DNA of 38,243 nucleotides from Candidatus Saccharibacteria bacterium UBA6209 (GTDB lineage Bacteria; Patescibacteriota; Saccharimonadia; Saccharimonadales; Saccharimonadaceae). The notes below the pieces were generated by a model. The model saw only the letters and a list, made by a program, of their open reading frames with translations. It was not told the DNA's origin and made no database searches. The stretch spans positions 1 through 38,243 of the forward strand of contig DISN01000024.1 of NCBI GenBank assembly GCA_002421965.1, read 5' to 3'. The translations under genes and the position numbers were made by a program. This document shows positions 14,667-22,736 of the stretch, in pieces. Positions within the stretch are counted from its first letter, which is position 1, and each line of letters starts with the position of its first letter.

Positions 14667-14935
14667 ATACTAAATGAATTAAATGTACTATATTAGTTTA
14701 ATGTCACTCTCGGACATACGCGCTAGCGCGTCTACGATTACTTGCGTTTCACGCAGCCACCACCATGGCCGCATAATATAGAAGGTAAGGTACGTTTTGC
14801 CAGTTTTATGTCTTTATGGGAACTGACGCGCTCGTATCTACGAATATTTACGTTTCACGCAGCCGCTAGCCGCCGCATGGTCGTGAATTATTATAGCAGA
14901 CAATCTAGCCTCAGGCCATACGCCAGGTGCCCAGC
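14667..14935. other. Gene-free spacer with two degenerate direct repeats
   Basis: No protein gene is supported. Two copies of a 28-nt unit (14731-14758 and 14837-14864, 25 of 28 identical) lie 106 bp apart within longer, looser similarity (about 14713-14780 and 14823-14896). Each contains a small palindrome (TGCGTTTCACGCA type). On the minus strand each unit starts with GCGGC and contains GTAGA, as the tRNA-Leu(GAG) 5' half does. They may be tRNA-derived remnants of earlier insertions. Confidence 0.55.
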
Positions 14936-16732
14936 CTACGGAGTCTTGTATACAGGGTGGGTGTCCGACGACCAATAGATCACATTATAGAAACGATCTT
15001 CTGCCGACACAAGCCTTGTGTTCTCGTCTATAGCCTCGACATTTTTTGAATGAATATACTCAACATTTGGCTGATACAGCGCAACAGCCGGTATGTCACT
15101 CAGCCATTGCCGGACAAATATACGATACCTCTCGTCACGATAAGCCTTGTCGGTACGGGTACGTCCGCCAGCCAGAGCATCATCGGCTATGATGTTGCTG
15201 TAATTAGCGAAATTAAGACCGCCCGTTGTTGCCTGAGAAGAGTGCCAATATGCGTACGGATCAGGATCGCCACCAAGAACCAGTTCATATATCAAGATGT
15301 CAAAGTTACGAGGCTGCAAGATTGTCTGCAGGACGCTCTGGCTAGCATCAAGGGGGTCTACCATCTGTACATCCACCTTTATGTTGAGTTCATCTTGCCA
15401 GACCTTAGCTAACTCGTTTGCGGTTTGACTAGATCCAGTTCCCTTTAATACTACAAGACGAAGCGACAAGTCCTGGCCATCTTTCTTTCTGGTGCCGCCA
15501 GACACCACCCAGCCCGCATCACTGAGTAGCTGTTTGGCTTTCTCGGTATCGTAGGCTGACGCACTCGGCAAGCCGCTCGCCTGACTAGCCAAAACCGGAC
15601 CATCGAGCGGAGTTGCCGCAGACGACAACTTACCAACCAGCTGCTGACGATTGACAGACAGTGAAAGTGCCTCGCGCACCGGCTTATCCTTGGTTATCTC
15701 CGCCCTCATATTAAATAATGCATACACACCATTATTGATAGCGTAAGAGTGCTCAGCGTACATACTCTTTATTTGGTCACTCTGTGACTCATAGCTAAGT
15801 TCCGGAGTCGCCATAATCTCACTGGTCTTTAGAGCCTGCTCAATTTCGCCGCGGCTACCATAGACATGCAACTGAAATCGCTCAAGTTGCGCAGCACCAC
15901 GGTGATAGTAGGGGTTGGCAACCAGATGAGCAACCTTTTGCGATCTGTCAGAAGCAACCGATTGAAGCAAACGCAAAGCGAACGGGCCGCTGCCGACTGG
16001 GCGCCGACCGAAAACATCTTCGTGAAGCGATGCCGGCTCGACATTAGCTAGTACATGCTCAGGCAGTACAGGGAATGTCAGGGCGTCCATAAATGGAGCA
16101 TACGCACCCGGCAGGATAAACTTAACTGTATGGCTATCTACCTGCTCTGCTTTAATAGAGTTCCAGCCAGAAATCTCAGCACGCACTGTTGGATTTTTTA
16201 GTAGATTTACGGTAAATACCACGTCCTTAGCCGTCAACGGTGCCCCGTCGGACCACTTCAACGATGAGCGAAGTGTAACGGTGTACTCGGTTTGTGTTTC
16301 ATTGACGGTCACAGACTTTGCAAGGTCACCCTTTAGATTGCCCGTGGTATCGTAATTGTATAAACCAGCAAAAAGCAGTCTAGCGGCAGACTTCTCGGCA
16401 CTTGTTCTAGCAAAAATAGGGTTTAGACTTTCAAGCGGACCGAGCACCCCCTCAGAGTAAGCACCTCCTTTGATAGGAGCTTCCGTTAAATAAGCAGCTC
16501 GAAACCCAAACCACTGAGCCAGGCTAACTCCAGCAAGGATAACTACAAGCGCAACCCAGCCAACGACAACACGACGAACCAACGATAGTCTGTCCAGGCG
16601 TGCTGTCACAAATCTGCGAGCATGTCGCAAGCTTGACTTCTCCATCTTGCGAACCCGCCTGCTAAAATCGCCTTTTTTATACCTAATTGACTCAAAACGC
16701 TTCCAAGAGTACTTTTTGCCAGGCTCTCTCAT
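14936..16732 (-). CDS. Family 5 extracellular substrate-binding protein (peptide ABC transporter type)
   Basis: The 598-residue protein has about 50 very basic cytoplasmic residues, one membrane segment (about 52-72) and a large external domain of the DppA/OppA type. Supporting motifs include the opening around LESLNPIFARTSAEKSAARL, then LKWSDGAPLTAKDVVFTVNL and later VREALSLSVNRQQLV. No lipobox is visible, so it is membrane-anchored rather than a lipoprotein. It starts 6 bp after secG. No permease or ATPase genes are adjacent. The ligand is probably oligopeptide, by family only. Confidence 0.88.
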   Translation of the reverse strand: MREPGKKYSWKRFESIRYKKGDFSRRVRKMEKSSLRHARRFVTARLDRLSLVRRVVVGWVALVVILAGVSLAQWFGFRAAYLTEAPIKGGAYSEGVLGPLESLNPIFARTSAEKSAARLLFAGLYNYDTTGNLKGDLAKSVTVNETQTEYTVTLRSSLKWSDGAPLTAKDVVFTVNLLKNPTVRAEISGWNSIKAEQVDSHTVKFILPGAYAPFMDALTFPVLPEHVLANVEPASLHEDVFGRRPVGSGPFALRLLQSVASDRSQKVAHLVANPYYHRGAAQLERFQLHVYGSRGEIEQALKTSEIMATPELSYESQSDQIKSMYAEHSYAINNGVYALFNMRAEITKDKPVREALSLSVNRQQLVGKLSSAATPLDGPVLASQASGLPSASAYDTEKAKQLLSDAGWVVSGGTRKKDGQDLSLRLVVLKGTGSSQTANELAKVWQDELNIKVDVQMVDPLDASQSVLQTILQPRNFDILIYELVLGGDPDPYAYWHSSQATTGGLNFANYSNIIADDALAGGRTRTDKAYRDERYRIFVRQWLSDIPAVALYQPNVEYIHSKNVEAIDENTRLVSAEDRFYNVIYWSSDTHPVYKTP

Positions 16733-16738
16733 AGTCGA

Positions 16739-16975
16739 CTACCCCTGAAGGCCAGGTATAATCATGCTAGCAAGGATCGAAACCACAAATATGACCGCAA
16801 AGATGATAGTCACATCGAACAAGTTCTTATCGAAACCTCGCCTAGTAGTAAACAGTTCTCCCGATGAACCAAAGCCAGCACCCAACGATGCGCCTCTCTG
16901 CTGCAACAATATTGCGACAACCATCAAAAAGGCCGAGGCCAGAGTGATATAGGGTAAAATACTTTCTAATGACAT
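16739..16975 (-). CDS. secG: Preprotein translocase subunit SecG
   Basis: The 78-residue protein has two membrane segments (about residues 7-25 and 52-72) joined by the SecG loop LLQQRGASLGAGFGSSGELF with TRRG after it. SecG assists SecYE in export. AAGGAG lies about 8 nt before the ATG, so this is a leadered, conventional start. It is followed closely by the substrate-binding protein gene. Confidence 0.93.
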   Translation of the reverse strand: MSLESILPYITLASAFLMVVAILLQQRGASLGAGFGSSGELFTTRRGFDKNLFDVTIIFAVIFVVSILASMIIPGLQG

Positions 16976-16986
16976 ATCAAAACTCC

Positions 16987-17376
16987 TTATTTGTGCGCAG
17001 CATCCTTTAGGTCGATTGCGCTACTTACTATATAGTTTACCAGACTTAAGATAATTCCGGCAATAATCGCGTTACCAAACGTGATATCTATTCCAGGTGA
17101 CAATTTTAAGGATAGATAAACCATCAATCCATTGATAATTAGCGTAAATAACCCGAGCGTCAGAACTATGGCCGGCAAAGATACAATGACAATAATTGGC
17201 CTAAGCACACTATTGACCACCGAGAACACAAACCCAGCAAATGCAAGCACTAGCAAGGACACTATCCATTGATCGCTAAATAAACCGACGCCCAATATCC
17301 TAACAGCGACCCATAAGCCAAGCGAATTTAACGCCCAACGAATTAAAAATACCGAAAACTGTCTTCTTATGCTCAT
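16987..17376 (-). CDS. PF04020-type four-helix membrane protein
   Basis: The 129-residue protein has four hydrophobic helices and the family pattern FSVVNSVLRPIIVIVSLPAI followed by LTLGLFTLIINGLM. The family is named for superfamily IV phage holins, but chromosomal members are common and their function is unknown. It lies 12 bp upstream of secG. A TATAAT ends 6 nt before the ATG, suggesting leaderless translation. Confidence 0.85.
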   Translation of the reverse strand: MSIRRQFSVFLIRWALNSLGLWVAVRILGVGLFSDQWIVSLLVLAFAGFVFSVVNSVLRPIIVIVSLPAIVLTLGLFTLIINGLMVYLSLKLSPGIDITFGNAIIAGIILSLVNYIVSSAIDLKDAAHK

Positions 17377-17382
17377 AAGATT

Positions 17383-17388
17383 ATTATA
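17383..17388 (-). promoter_or_regulatory. -10 box of the PF04020 gene, leaderless arrangement
   Basis: TATAAT, then 6 nt (AATCTT), then ATG on the minus strand. It lies 3 nt past the uvrC stop codon. Confidence 0.55.
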
Positions 17389-17391
17389 TCA

Positions 17392-18936
17392 TTACTCTTT
17401 TTCGCTCTGTAGTCGTGAAATTATCAGCTTGGCCTTGGCCGGGCCAACAACATCGCTAATATCCGATTCACTGGCGGCCGCAATTTGCTTAATACTGCCG
17501 AATTTCTTCAACAATAGCGATCGCGATTTTGGACCGATACCCGCTATGCCGTCAAGTAAGCTAGAGTTCTGCCTAGAACTCCGGATAACCTGATGGTAGC
17601 TTATAGCGAAGCGATGCGACTCGTCACGAATCCTCTGAATTAACCTAACGACGTCATCGTGCATCGAGGCCTGCCCACTAGAGCGCAGGTTCATAGCATG
17701 ACCACTAGACTTTACGGCGCCAGGATGAAGGTTAATAAACAGATAGTCGCCTTCGCTAACCACGCCCGCACCAGGACTAAGCCTTGGGCTATCAATAGTA
17801 ACGTTTGATTTTGTGCTATGTACAACAATCTCATCGTTACGCTTGGCGATTGATATGATCGGCCCGTTATATCCCTGCGCCCTGGCAGCCTCCAGCGCAG
17901 CACCCAGCTGCGGCCTGCCACCATCAATCAATACCAGATCTGGCACCCCCCAGGACTTTTGATTTTTTTGCGAAAACCGCCTAGTAACTATCTCTGACAT
18001 ATTGGCAGTATCATCGTTTATCTCGCGAGACAACTTGAACTTTCGATACTCCGACCGCGCTGACACACCATTCACAAATGCCACCATGCTTGCAACTACT
18101 CCAGTTCCGGACAAATGAGATATGTCAAAACACTCTATTCGCGCTGGCTCAGAATTCAGGCCCAGCAGGTCGGTCAAATCACTAAGTGCCCGATCTTTCG
18201 AGATATCAGTAAACTCACTATCACCAAACATCACGCGTCGCCTCAGCTCAGATAAGGCTGTTAGTTTATTTCTAATTTTTGCCGCTTTCTCGAAATCCTC
18301 CGCCTTCGCCGCCTGCTTCATCTCTCGCTCTAGCTCCCTAGCTATATCTGTTCTTCGCCCCCGAATATACTGCATCAATAGTCGCAAATCAGCCTTGTAA
18401 GCCTCGGACCCATCAGACAGACGTGGGCTAATTCCCAAATGCTCGTCCAGCTGAGACTGCCCAGTGCGACGCTCCTTAGTGAGGTACGGAAATATCCTCC
18501 TCAAATACCTAAGTGCCCGCCTGACCGCCAGACCGTTATAAAACGGGCCAATGTACTCAGCGCCATCATCGAGCGGATTACGCGTCATCGTCAAAGTCGG
18601 CCACTCACTCTTCATATCGATCCGCACGAAGCTCTGAGACTTGTCATCCCGAAGCAAAATATTATAGCGCGGCATGTAACGCTTAACCATTTCGCTTTCC
18701 AGAAACAGTGCGTCAACCTCGCTCTCTGTCTCAATCCAATCAGTGTCGTCAATCTCGGCCACTAGCGCCATCGTTTTATTGTCACGACTTCGACTATTCT
18801 GAAAATACTGCCGTACACGATTTTTAAGTACCGCAGCCTTGCCGACGTAGATTATCTCACCAGAAATAGACTTATGAAAATATACCCCAGGAGACAGTGG
18901 CAGCTGTTTTAATTTTTCCTGAAGCTTATCATTCAC
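17392..18936 (-). CDS. uvrC: Excinuclease ABC subunit UvrC, without the usual cysteine cluster
   Basis: UvrC makes both incisions in nucleotide excision repair. Over 514 residues the order is GIY-YIG nuclease (about 14-92), the region that normally holds a Cys cluster (about 149-172), UVR helices (about 197-232), the RNase H-like nuclease with D271 (FDISH), D338 (LIDGG) and H441 (DESHRF), and helix-hairpin-helix motifs (about 462-500). The Cys-cluster region is present but contains no cysteine; C269 is the only one in the protein. The GTG start shares one base with the stop of the LiaF-like gene, so translation is coupled. Confidence 0.96.
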   Translation of the reverse strand: MNDKLQEKLKQLPLSPGVYFHKSISGEIIYVGKAAVLKNRVRQYFQNSRSRDNKTMALVAEIDDTDWIETESEVDALFLESEMVKRYMPRYNILLRDDKSQSFVRIDMKSEWPTLTMTRNPLDDGAEYIGPFYNGLAVRRALRYLRRIFPYLTKERRTGQSQLDEHLGISPRLSDGSEAYKADLRLLMQYIRGRRTDIARELEREMKQAAKAEDFEKAAKIRNKLTALSELRRRVMFGDSEFTDISKDRALSDLTDLLGLNSEPARIECFDISHLSGTGVVASMVAFVNGVSARSEYRKFKLSREINDDTANMSEIVTRRFSQKNQKSWGVPDLVLIDGGRPQLGAALEAARAQGYNGPIISIAKRNDEIVVHSTKSNVTIDSPRLSPGAGVVSEGDYLFINLHPGAVKSSGHAMNLRSSGQASMHDDVVRLIQRIRDESHRFAISYHQVIRSSRQNSSLLDGIAGIGPKSRSLLLKKFGSIKQIAAASESDISDVVGPAKAKLIISRLQSEKE

Positions 18937-19616
18937 TAATTCTTAATCTCTATACTAGCCATCACAACATCACCAATAATATTCAAAACCGGTGCGTTCT
19001 TAGCCGTTGGCTTAGCGGTTTTATTTTCAACCTCACCAAGAATATTCATAGTCGAGCAACGAACCTCTACTGTCTCGGGAACCCGAAGCTCAACACCGCC
19101 CATTAATGTAAAGATTTCGATTGTGGCCTCTTTTTTGATACTAACTTTGCTCATGTCGTATGTTACACCGCCAAGCACAGCGGTAATTTTACTGAACTTA
19201 AAATCGTCAGAACGATTATGCTGCTCAGAGCCTGACAATATGGCAGTAACATCATCGCTAACATCTTTTGACACCTTCTTGCTTGCACCATCACCCACTG
19301 TCAAGCGATTAGCTATAATAGATACACCAATAACAATAATAATCACTGGCCAAATTAACTGCCAAATATTTACGTCAATCAAATCAAGCGCATTTAGCTG
19401 TAGAATATTACCAATCGCAATCACCAAAATAGCCCATAGGTAGTGCTGTTTATTGGTAAATAGCATGGCAATACCAAGCAATATGATCGATACAGGCCAC
19501 AGTTTAGCTATTATCTCACTAAGCCCGGGCATGCCCAGGCCACTGAGAAGAAGCGACACGCCAATTATGATAATTAATAAACCGATGATTAGTCTAATGG
19601 GAGATACTTTGTTCAT
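18936..19616 (-). CDS. LiaF-like membrane protein (cell-envelope stress type)
   Basis: From ATG 19616 (226 aa) the protein begins with four membrane segments with short loops (about residues 6-105), a hydrophilic linker, and a C-terminal beta domain with ITAVLGGVTYDMSKV and FTLMGGVELRVPETV. These match the LiaF/YvqF C-terminal pattern. In Firmicutes LiaF restrains an antibiotic-sensing two-component system; none is visible here. A longer frame to 19709 is rejected because a -10 box sits 6 nt before 19616. Confidence 0.8.
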   Translation of the reverse strand: MNKVSPIRLIIGLLIIIIGVSLLLSGLGMPGLSEIIAKLWPVSIILLGIAMLFTNKQHYLWAILVIAIGNILQLNALDLIDVNIWQLIWPVIIIVIGVSIIANRLTVGDGASKKVSKDVSDDVTAILSGSEQHNRSDDFKFSKITAVLGGVTYDMSKVSIKKEATIEIFTLMGGVELRVPETVEVRCSTMNILGEVENKTAKPTAKNAPVLNIIGDVVMASIEIKN

Positions 19617-19622
19617 AACCTT

Positions 19623-19628
19623 ATTATA
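19623..19628 (-). promoter_or_regulatory. Extended -10 of the LiaF-like gene, leaderless
   Basis: TGGTATAAT followed by 6 nt and ATG on the minus strand. It lies 20 bp beyond the MFS stop codon. Confidence 0.6.
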
Positions 19629-19648
19629 CCATCTATGTCGCCAAAGTT

Positions 19649-20944
19649 TTAGGACTTCTGATAGTGCTTGGCTAGTTTTACGTAAGACTTTGTCATAAAA
19701 GCCAGACATGCAGCCAGCACCATAATCACTCCCGAGAATAAGAACACTAGGGCGATCCCTCTAGCCTCACCCTCGCCGAGCAGCCAGCCGACAGATTTCT
19801 TGCCTTCTGCTGAGTTTATATAAGGAATAATCAGAAACTCAGCAATAGGTGCAACTATAAACGCAGTAATCGGTGCTGCTGCTGACTCGAAAGCCTGAGC
19901 AAATCCGAATACCCGGCCCTGTTTCTTATATGGCACAACCCGCTGGATAATCGTCTGCTCTGCGGCCTCGGCAATTGGCATGATCACCATATACACCCAT
20001 ATGCCTGTCACGAACACCCACCACCACTCACGTATCGTAAACAGTGCACCGACAGCACCAATGACTATCACAGCATAGAGTAGTGTCTTAATCGGATTCT
20101 TGCCAAGACCAAACTTAGCAACCAGCGCCCCACCGATGACAAATCCCGTTCCAGCAATCCCAAAAACAATGCCCCACATTTCAACCGAAAAAATAGTCAG
20201 CCCGTACGGATCCATCAGCGCCATATACACACCACCAATCAAGTTATTGAAAGTAGAAAATATCAACAAACCAAATAACCCAGGCACGGCCACGATCGCT
20301 GCAATGCTATCGCGTATATCGACTTTTTTGTGTTCAACACCCGGCTCTAACACAATATCTTTCTCGGGTATTTTTACCAGGATTAACTGCAAGACTGTCG
20401 CCGCCATCAACGCTATTGCAATCCCCAAAGTCCAGCCCATGCCCAAGATACCAATGCTTAAACCGCTAAATACACTCGTAACGATAAACCCAATACCGCT
20501 AACTGTGCCTACCAGGCCATTAGCGTTGGCTCTTTTTTCTGCAGGCACAAGTAATGTCACAGTCGTCGACAGCGCAATATTACGCATGTTGCCGGCCACT
20601 GCCCCAGCTAAGATAACTCCAGAAAATAGCCAAAGTAGTGGGCCAGATACATCTAGCAGAACCACCTCACCGCAGACCAAAAACATAATGCCTGCCAACA
20701 AAAATGCGCCAAAAGAAATAATATTTGACACCATCATCACTAGCTTTTTCTTATGGTGATCGACGATAGCACCAAACGACATACTGCTAAGCGCCACTAG
20801 TACCATATACGTCCCGCCAAGTATACCTGTAACCAGCACCGACTTCGTCTCAAGGTACAGCCAAAAAACCAACGCAAACCACAAAAAACTCGTCACCACG
20901 TTTGCAATCAGCGAATTGACCAAGATCTGGTAGAATTGTTTTAT
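19649..20944 (-). CDS. Major facilitator superfamily transporter
   Basis: A protein of about 430 residues with twelve hydrophobic segments and an MFS loop after the second (FGAIVDHHKKKLVMMV). It resembles efflux-type MFS proteins; the substrate is unknown. The first conventional start is TTG at 20923. The frame continues upstream through KQFYQI to an ATA at 20942-20944, which lies 6 nt after a TACAAT box, the leaderless spacing used by neighbouring genes. I therefore suggest AUA initiation at 20944, with TTG at 20923 as the alternative. Confidence 0.85.
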   Translation of the reverse strand: MKQFYQILVNSLIANVVTSFLWFALVFWLYLETKSVLVTGILGGTYMVLVALSSMSFGAIVDHHKKKLVMMVSNIISFGAFLLAGIMFLVCGEVVLLDVSGPLLWLFSGVILAGAVAGNMRNIALSTTVTLLVPAEKRANANGLVGTVSGIGFIVTSVFSGLSIGILGMGWTLGIAIALMAATVLQLILVKIPEKDIVLEPGVEHKKVDIRDSIAAIVAVPGLFGLLIFSTFNNLIGGVYMALMDPYGLTIFSVEMWGIVFGIAGTGFVIGGALVAKFGLGKNPIKTLLYAVIVIGAVGALFTIREWWWVFVTGIWVYMVIMPIAEAAEQTIIQRVVPYKKQGRVFGFAQAFESAAAPITAFIVAPIAEFLIIPYINSAEGKKSVGWLLGEGEARGIALVFLFSGVIMVLAACLAFMTKSYVKLAKHYQKS

Positions 20945-20950
20945 CGTTTT

Positions 20951-20956
20951 ATTGTA
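20951..20956 (-). promoter_or_regulatory. -10 box of the MFS gene
   Basis: TACAAT on the minus strand, 6 nt before an in-frame ATA codon and 27 nt before the TTG start. Confidence 0.45.
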
Positions 20957-20979
20957 GTACTAGCGACTCCACCAGAATA

Positions 20980-21549
20980 TTAATCCCAATTCTTCCCTAT
21001 AGGGTATCTCAGCAAGGTACTGTTGTTCGGCTTTTCCATGTTTACCATTTCAGACGGAGGTAGGCCTTTGCTAACGCACTGTGCCATCCGATAGAAACCC
21101 GCATGCCCAACAATCAGTAGCGACGAACTTATGCCAACTTGAGCCAGATGATACAGTATTTGTTGATTTACCTGCTCGACCCTCTTAGCAAATACATCAA
21201 ACGTCTCCCCTCCAGCCCGTACAATATTCTCATCACTCACGCCTCTAAGCTCTTCTGGAGATATGCAACCCTCAAGTTCACCATACCCTTTTTCTTTTAG
21301 CCCATCTAGCAAAACAATATCTTCAACAGGGAAATTATTTCCTTGAGCAATGATCTTTGCCGTATCATGTGCACGCATAAGCGGTGACGATATCATTCCA
21401 CCAATATGAAACTTTCGCTTTATCTTTTGAGATTCTTTCGTAGCTTGATTAACGCCCTCCTCGGTCAGGGGGTAGTCCCTCCAGCCCGCTACTAAATTAG
21501 CAGCATTTGCCTCACTATGACCATGACGTACAAAATAAATCTCAGCCAC
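20980..21549 (-). CDS. Histidine phosphatase / phosphoglycerate mutase family protein
   Basis: The 189-residue protein has the catalytic RHG at residues 8-10 (YFVRHGHSEAN), a second Arg region (SSPLMRAHDTA) and the C-terminal catalytic His in LIVGHAGF, so all active-site parts are present. The substrate is unknown: it could be a cofactor-dependent mutase or a phosphatase. The GTG start overlaps the stop of the truncated paralogue upstream by 8 nt. It is last in the trhO-to-phosphatase operon. Confidence 0.88.
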   Translation of the reverse strand: MAEIYFVRHGHSEANAANLVAGWRDYPLTEEGVNQATKESQKIKRKFHIGGMISSPLMRAHDTAKIIAQGNNFPVEDIVLLDGLKEKGYGELEGCISPEELRGVSDENIVRAGGETFDVFAKRVEQVNQQILYHLAQVGISSSLLIVGHAGFYRMAQCVSKGLPPSEMVNMEKPNNSTLLRYPIGKNWD

Positions 21550-21760
21550 CCTTAGACCCTACCGCACCCTGGCTACACTCTCGCGACAGCGGTGAGCCGT
21601 ATACCGCATCAAACTGCAAGCCCGCAAGTCTTATGCCTTCGCCAAGTTCGCGTGCCTGTGCTCTGCCAAGCTCTGTCAGCGGCAAATCACGGTGTCCACT
21701 TAAGATTCCGTTGGCGCTATCTTCGTTCTGCCCATGCCAAGCAATAAATATTTCTGTCAT
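21542..21760 (-). pseudogene. Truncated histidine phosphatase paralogue with WHG in place of RHG
   Basis: The 72-residue frame matches the first third of the family (FIAWHGQNEDSANGILSGHR, then LPLTELGRAQARELGEGI). The invariant Arg of RHG is Trp, and the frame ends after SPLSREC, losing the second catalytic half. It overlaps def by 4 nt and the intact paralogue by 8 nt, so its translation may still serve to couple the two. Probably a decaying tandem duplicate. Confidence 0.75.
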
Positions 21761-22314
21761 GACTCCCGCTTTACAATTCGTTTTCGATATTCATCCGCCA
21801 TCATAAATGTCGTAGTGTCACGCACCTTATCCACAAACAATACGCCGTTAACATGATCCGCTTCATGCTGAAACACGTGCGCTACAAAACCACCCAAAAT
21901 TCTCTTATGATACTCACCAAACTCGTCAAACCACTCTGCCTCAATTTCATCAAAGCGCTCCGCCTGCCCATAAAGCAAATCATCACCCGATCCTACGCTC
22001 ATACACCCCTCCCACTTACCGTTCGGCTCACCAATGCCTTCGTAGGATGGATTGATGATCACCTGCTCAAACAGTTCTAGATCGGGACGATTCGGCGTAG
22101 GTTTAATCGCAATAACACTCATTGCCTGGCGTATGCCCACCTGAGGTGCCGCCAGCCCTACACCATACTGCTCCGTCTGACAGGTGTGGCGGATATCGGC
22201 AATCACACCCTGAGCCTCTTCGGATAAAATCTCCTGACGAGACAACTGTGGCATCACCTCACGCAAAATCGGATTACCTGCCCGTGTTAGTTGAAGTATT
22301 TGCCTTACGTTCAT
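21757..22314 (-). CDS. def: Peptide deformylase
   Basis: Removes the formyl group from nascent proteins using a bound metal. All three motifs are present: GVGLAAPQ (51-58), EGCMS with ligand C104, and HEADH with ligands H150 and H154. The 185-residue length is usual. Its ATG overlaps the upstream 2-deoxyribosyltransferase-like gene by 4 nt and its end overlaps the truncated phosphatase by 4 nt. Confidence 0.95.
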   Translation of the reverse strand: MNVRQILQLTRAGNPILREVMPQLSRQEILSEEAQGVIADIRHTCQTEQYGVGLAAPQVGIRQAMSVIAIKPTPNRPDLELFEQVIINPSYEGIGEPNGKWEGCMSVGSGDDLLYGQAERFDEIEAEWFDEFGEYHKRILGGFVAHVFQHEADHVNGVLFVDKVRDTTTFMMADEYRKRIVKRES

Positions 22315-22736
22315 GCCCTCACCCCCAGATCCTCAAGTAGCGCCTCCATGGACTCAACCCTCTGTACTTTTGGATGAAAGTAAAAAATAGTCATGTGGTT
22401 CATGTCCCCCAGTAGGTATACCTTGAAATCTACGCTAGACTCTGCCACGGCAATCGCAGCACCCAGCTCAACATACATTCCCTTGCCCGCATCCTGATTG
22501 TTCGTACAGATAACATACACATCAGCACTCAATACGCCTCGTATGTCATTTGTCGCTCGCCTAGTAGCCTCCTTGATATTGGCGAGCTTTGATTCACGAC
22601 TACCAAGCATTTGCGCTCCGGTTTCATTGGTCGTCCAATCATGCGTGATCGTATGACCAGCTGCTTTCAGCGCTTCCTGTACCTCTCTGACAGTTTCAAA
22701 ATCGTTAATCTGGCCTGACACAAAAATGCGACTCAT
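22311..22736 (-). CDS. Nucleoside 2-deoxyribosyltransferase-like protein
   Basis: The 141-residue protein has an N-terminal IFVSGQI strand-loop, a central DVYVICTNN strand and GKGMYVELGAAIA, where the Glu would be the family nucleophile. This fits the nucleoside 2-deoxyribosyltransferase (PF05014-like) fold, used in base exchange or nucleotide salvage. Assignment rests on motif shape; the substrate is uncertain. It overlaps trhO and def by 4 nt each. Confidence 0.65.
   Translation of the reverse strand: MSRIFVSGQINDFETVREVQEALKAAGHTITHDWTTNETGAQMLGSRESKLANIKEATRRATNDIRGVLSADVYVICTNNQDAGKGMYVELGAAIAVAESSVDFKVYLLGDMNHMTIFYFHPKVQRVESMEALLEDLGVRA

Noticed and set aside
20100..20759. 219-aa Pro/Thr-rich plus-strand frame opposite the MFS gene
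   Set aside because: Composition is what the antisense of membrane-helix codons gives; no start signals.
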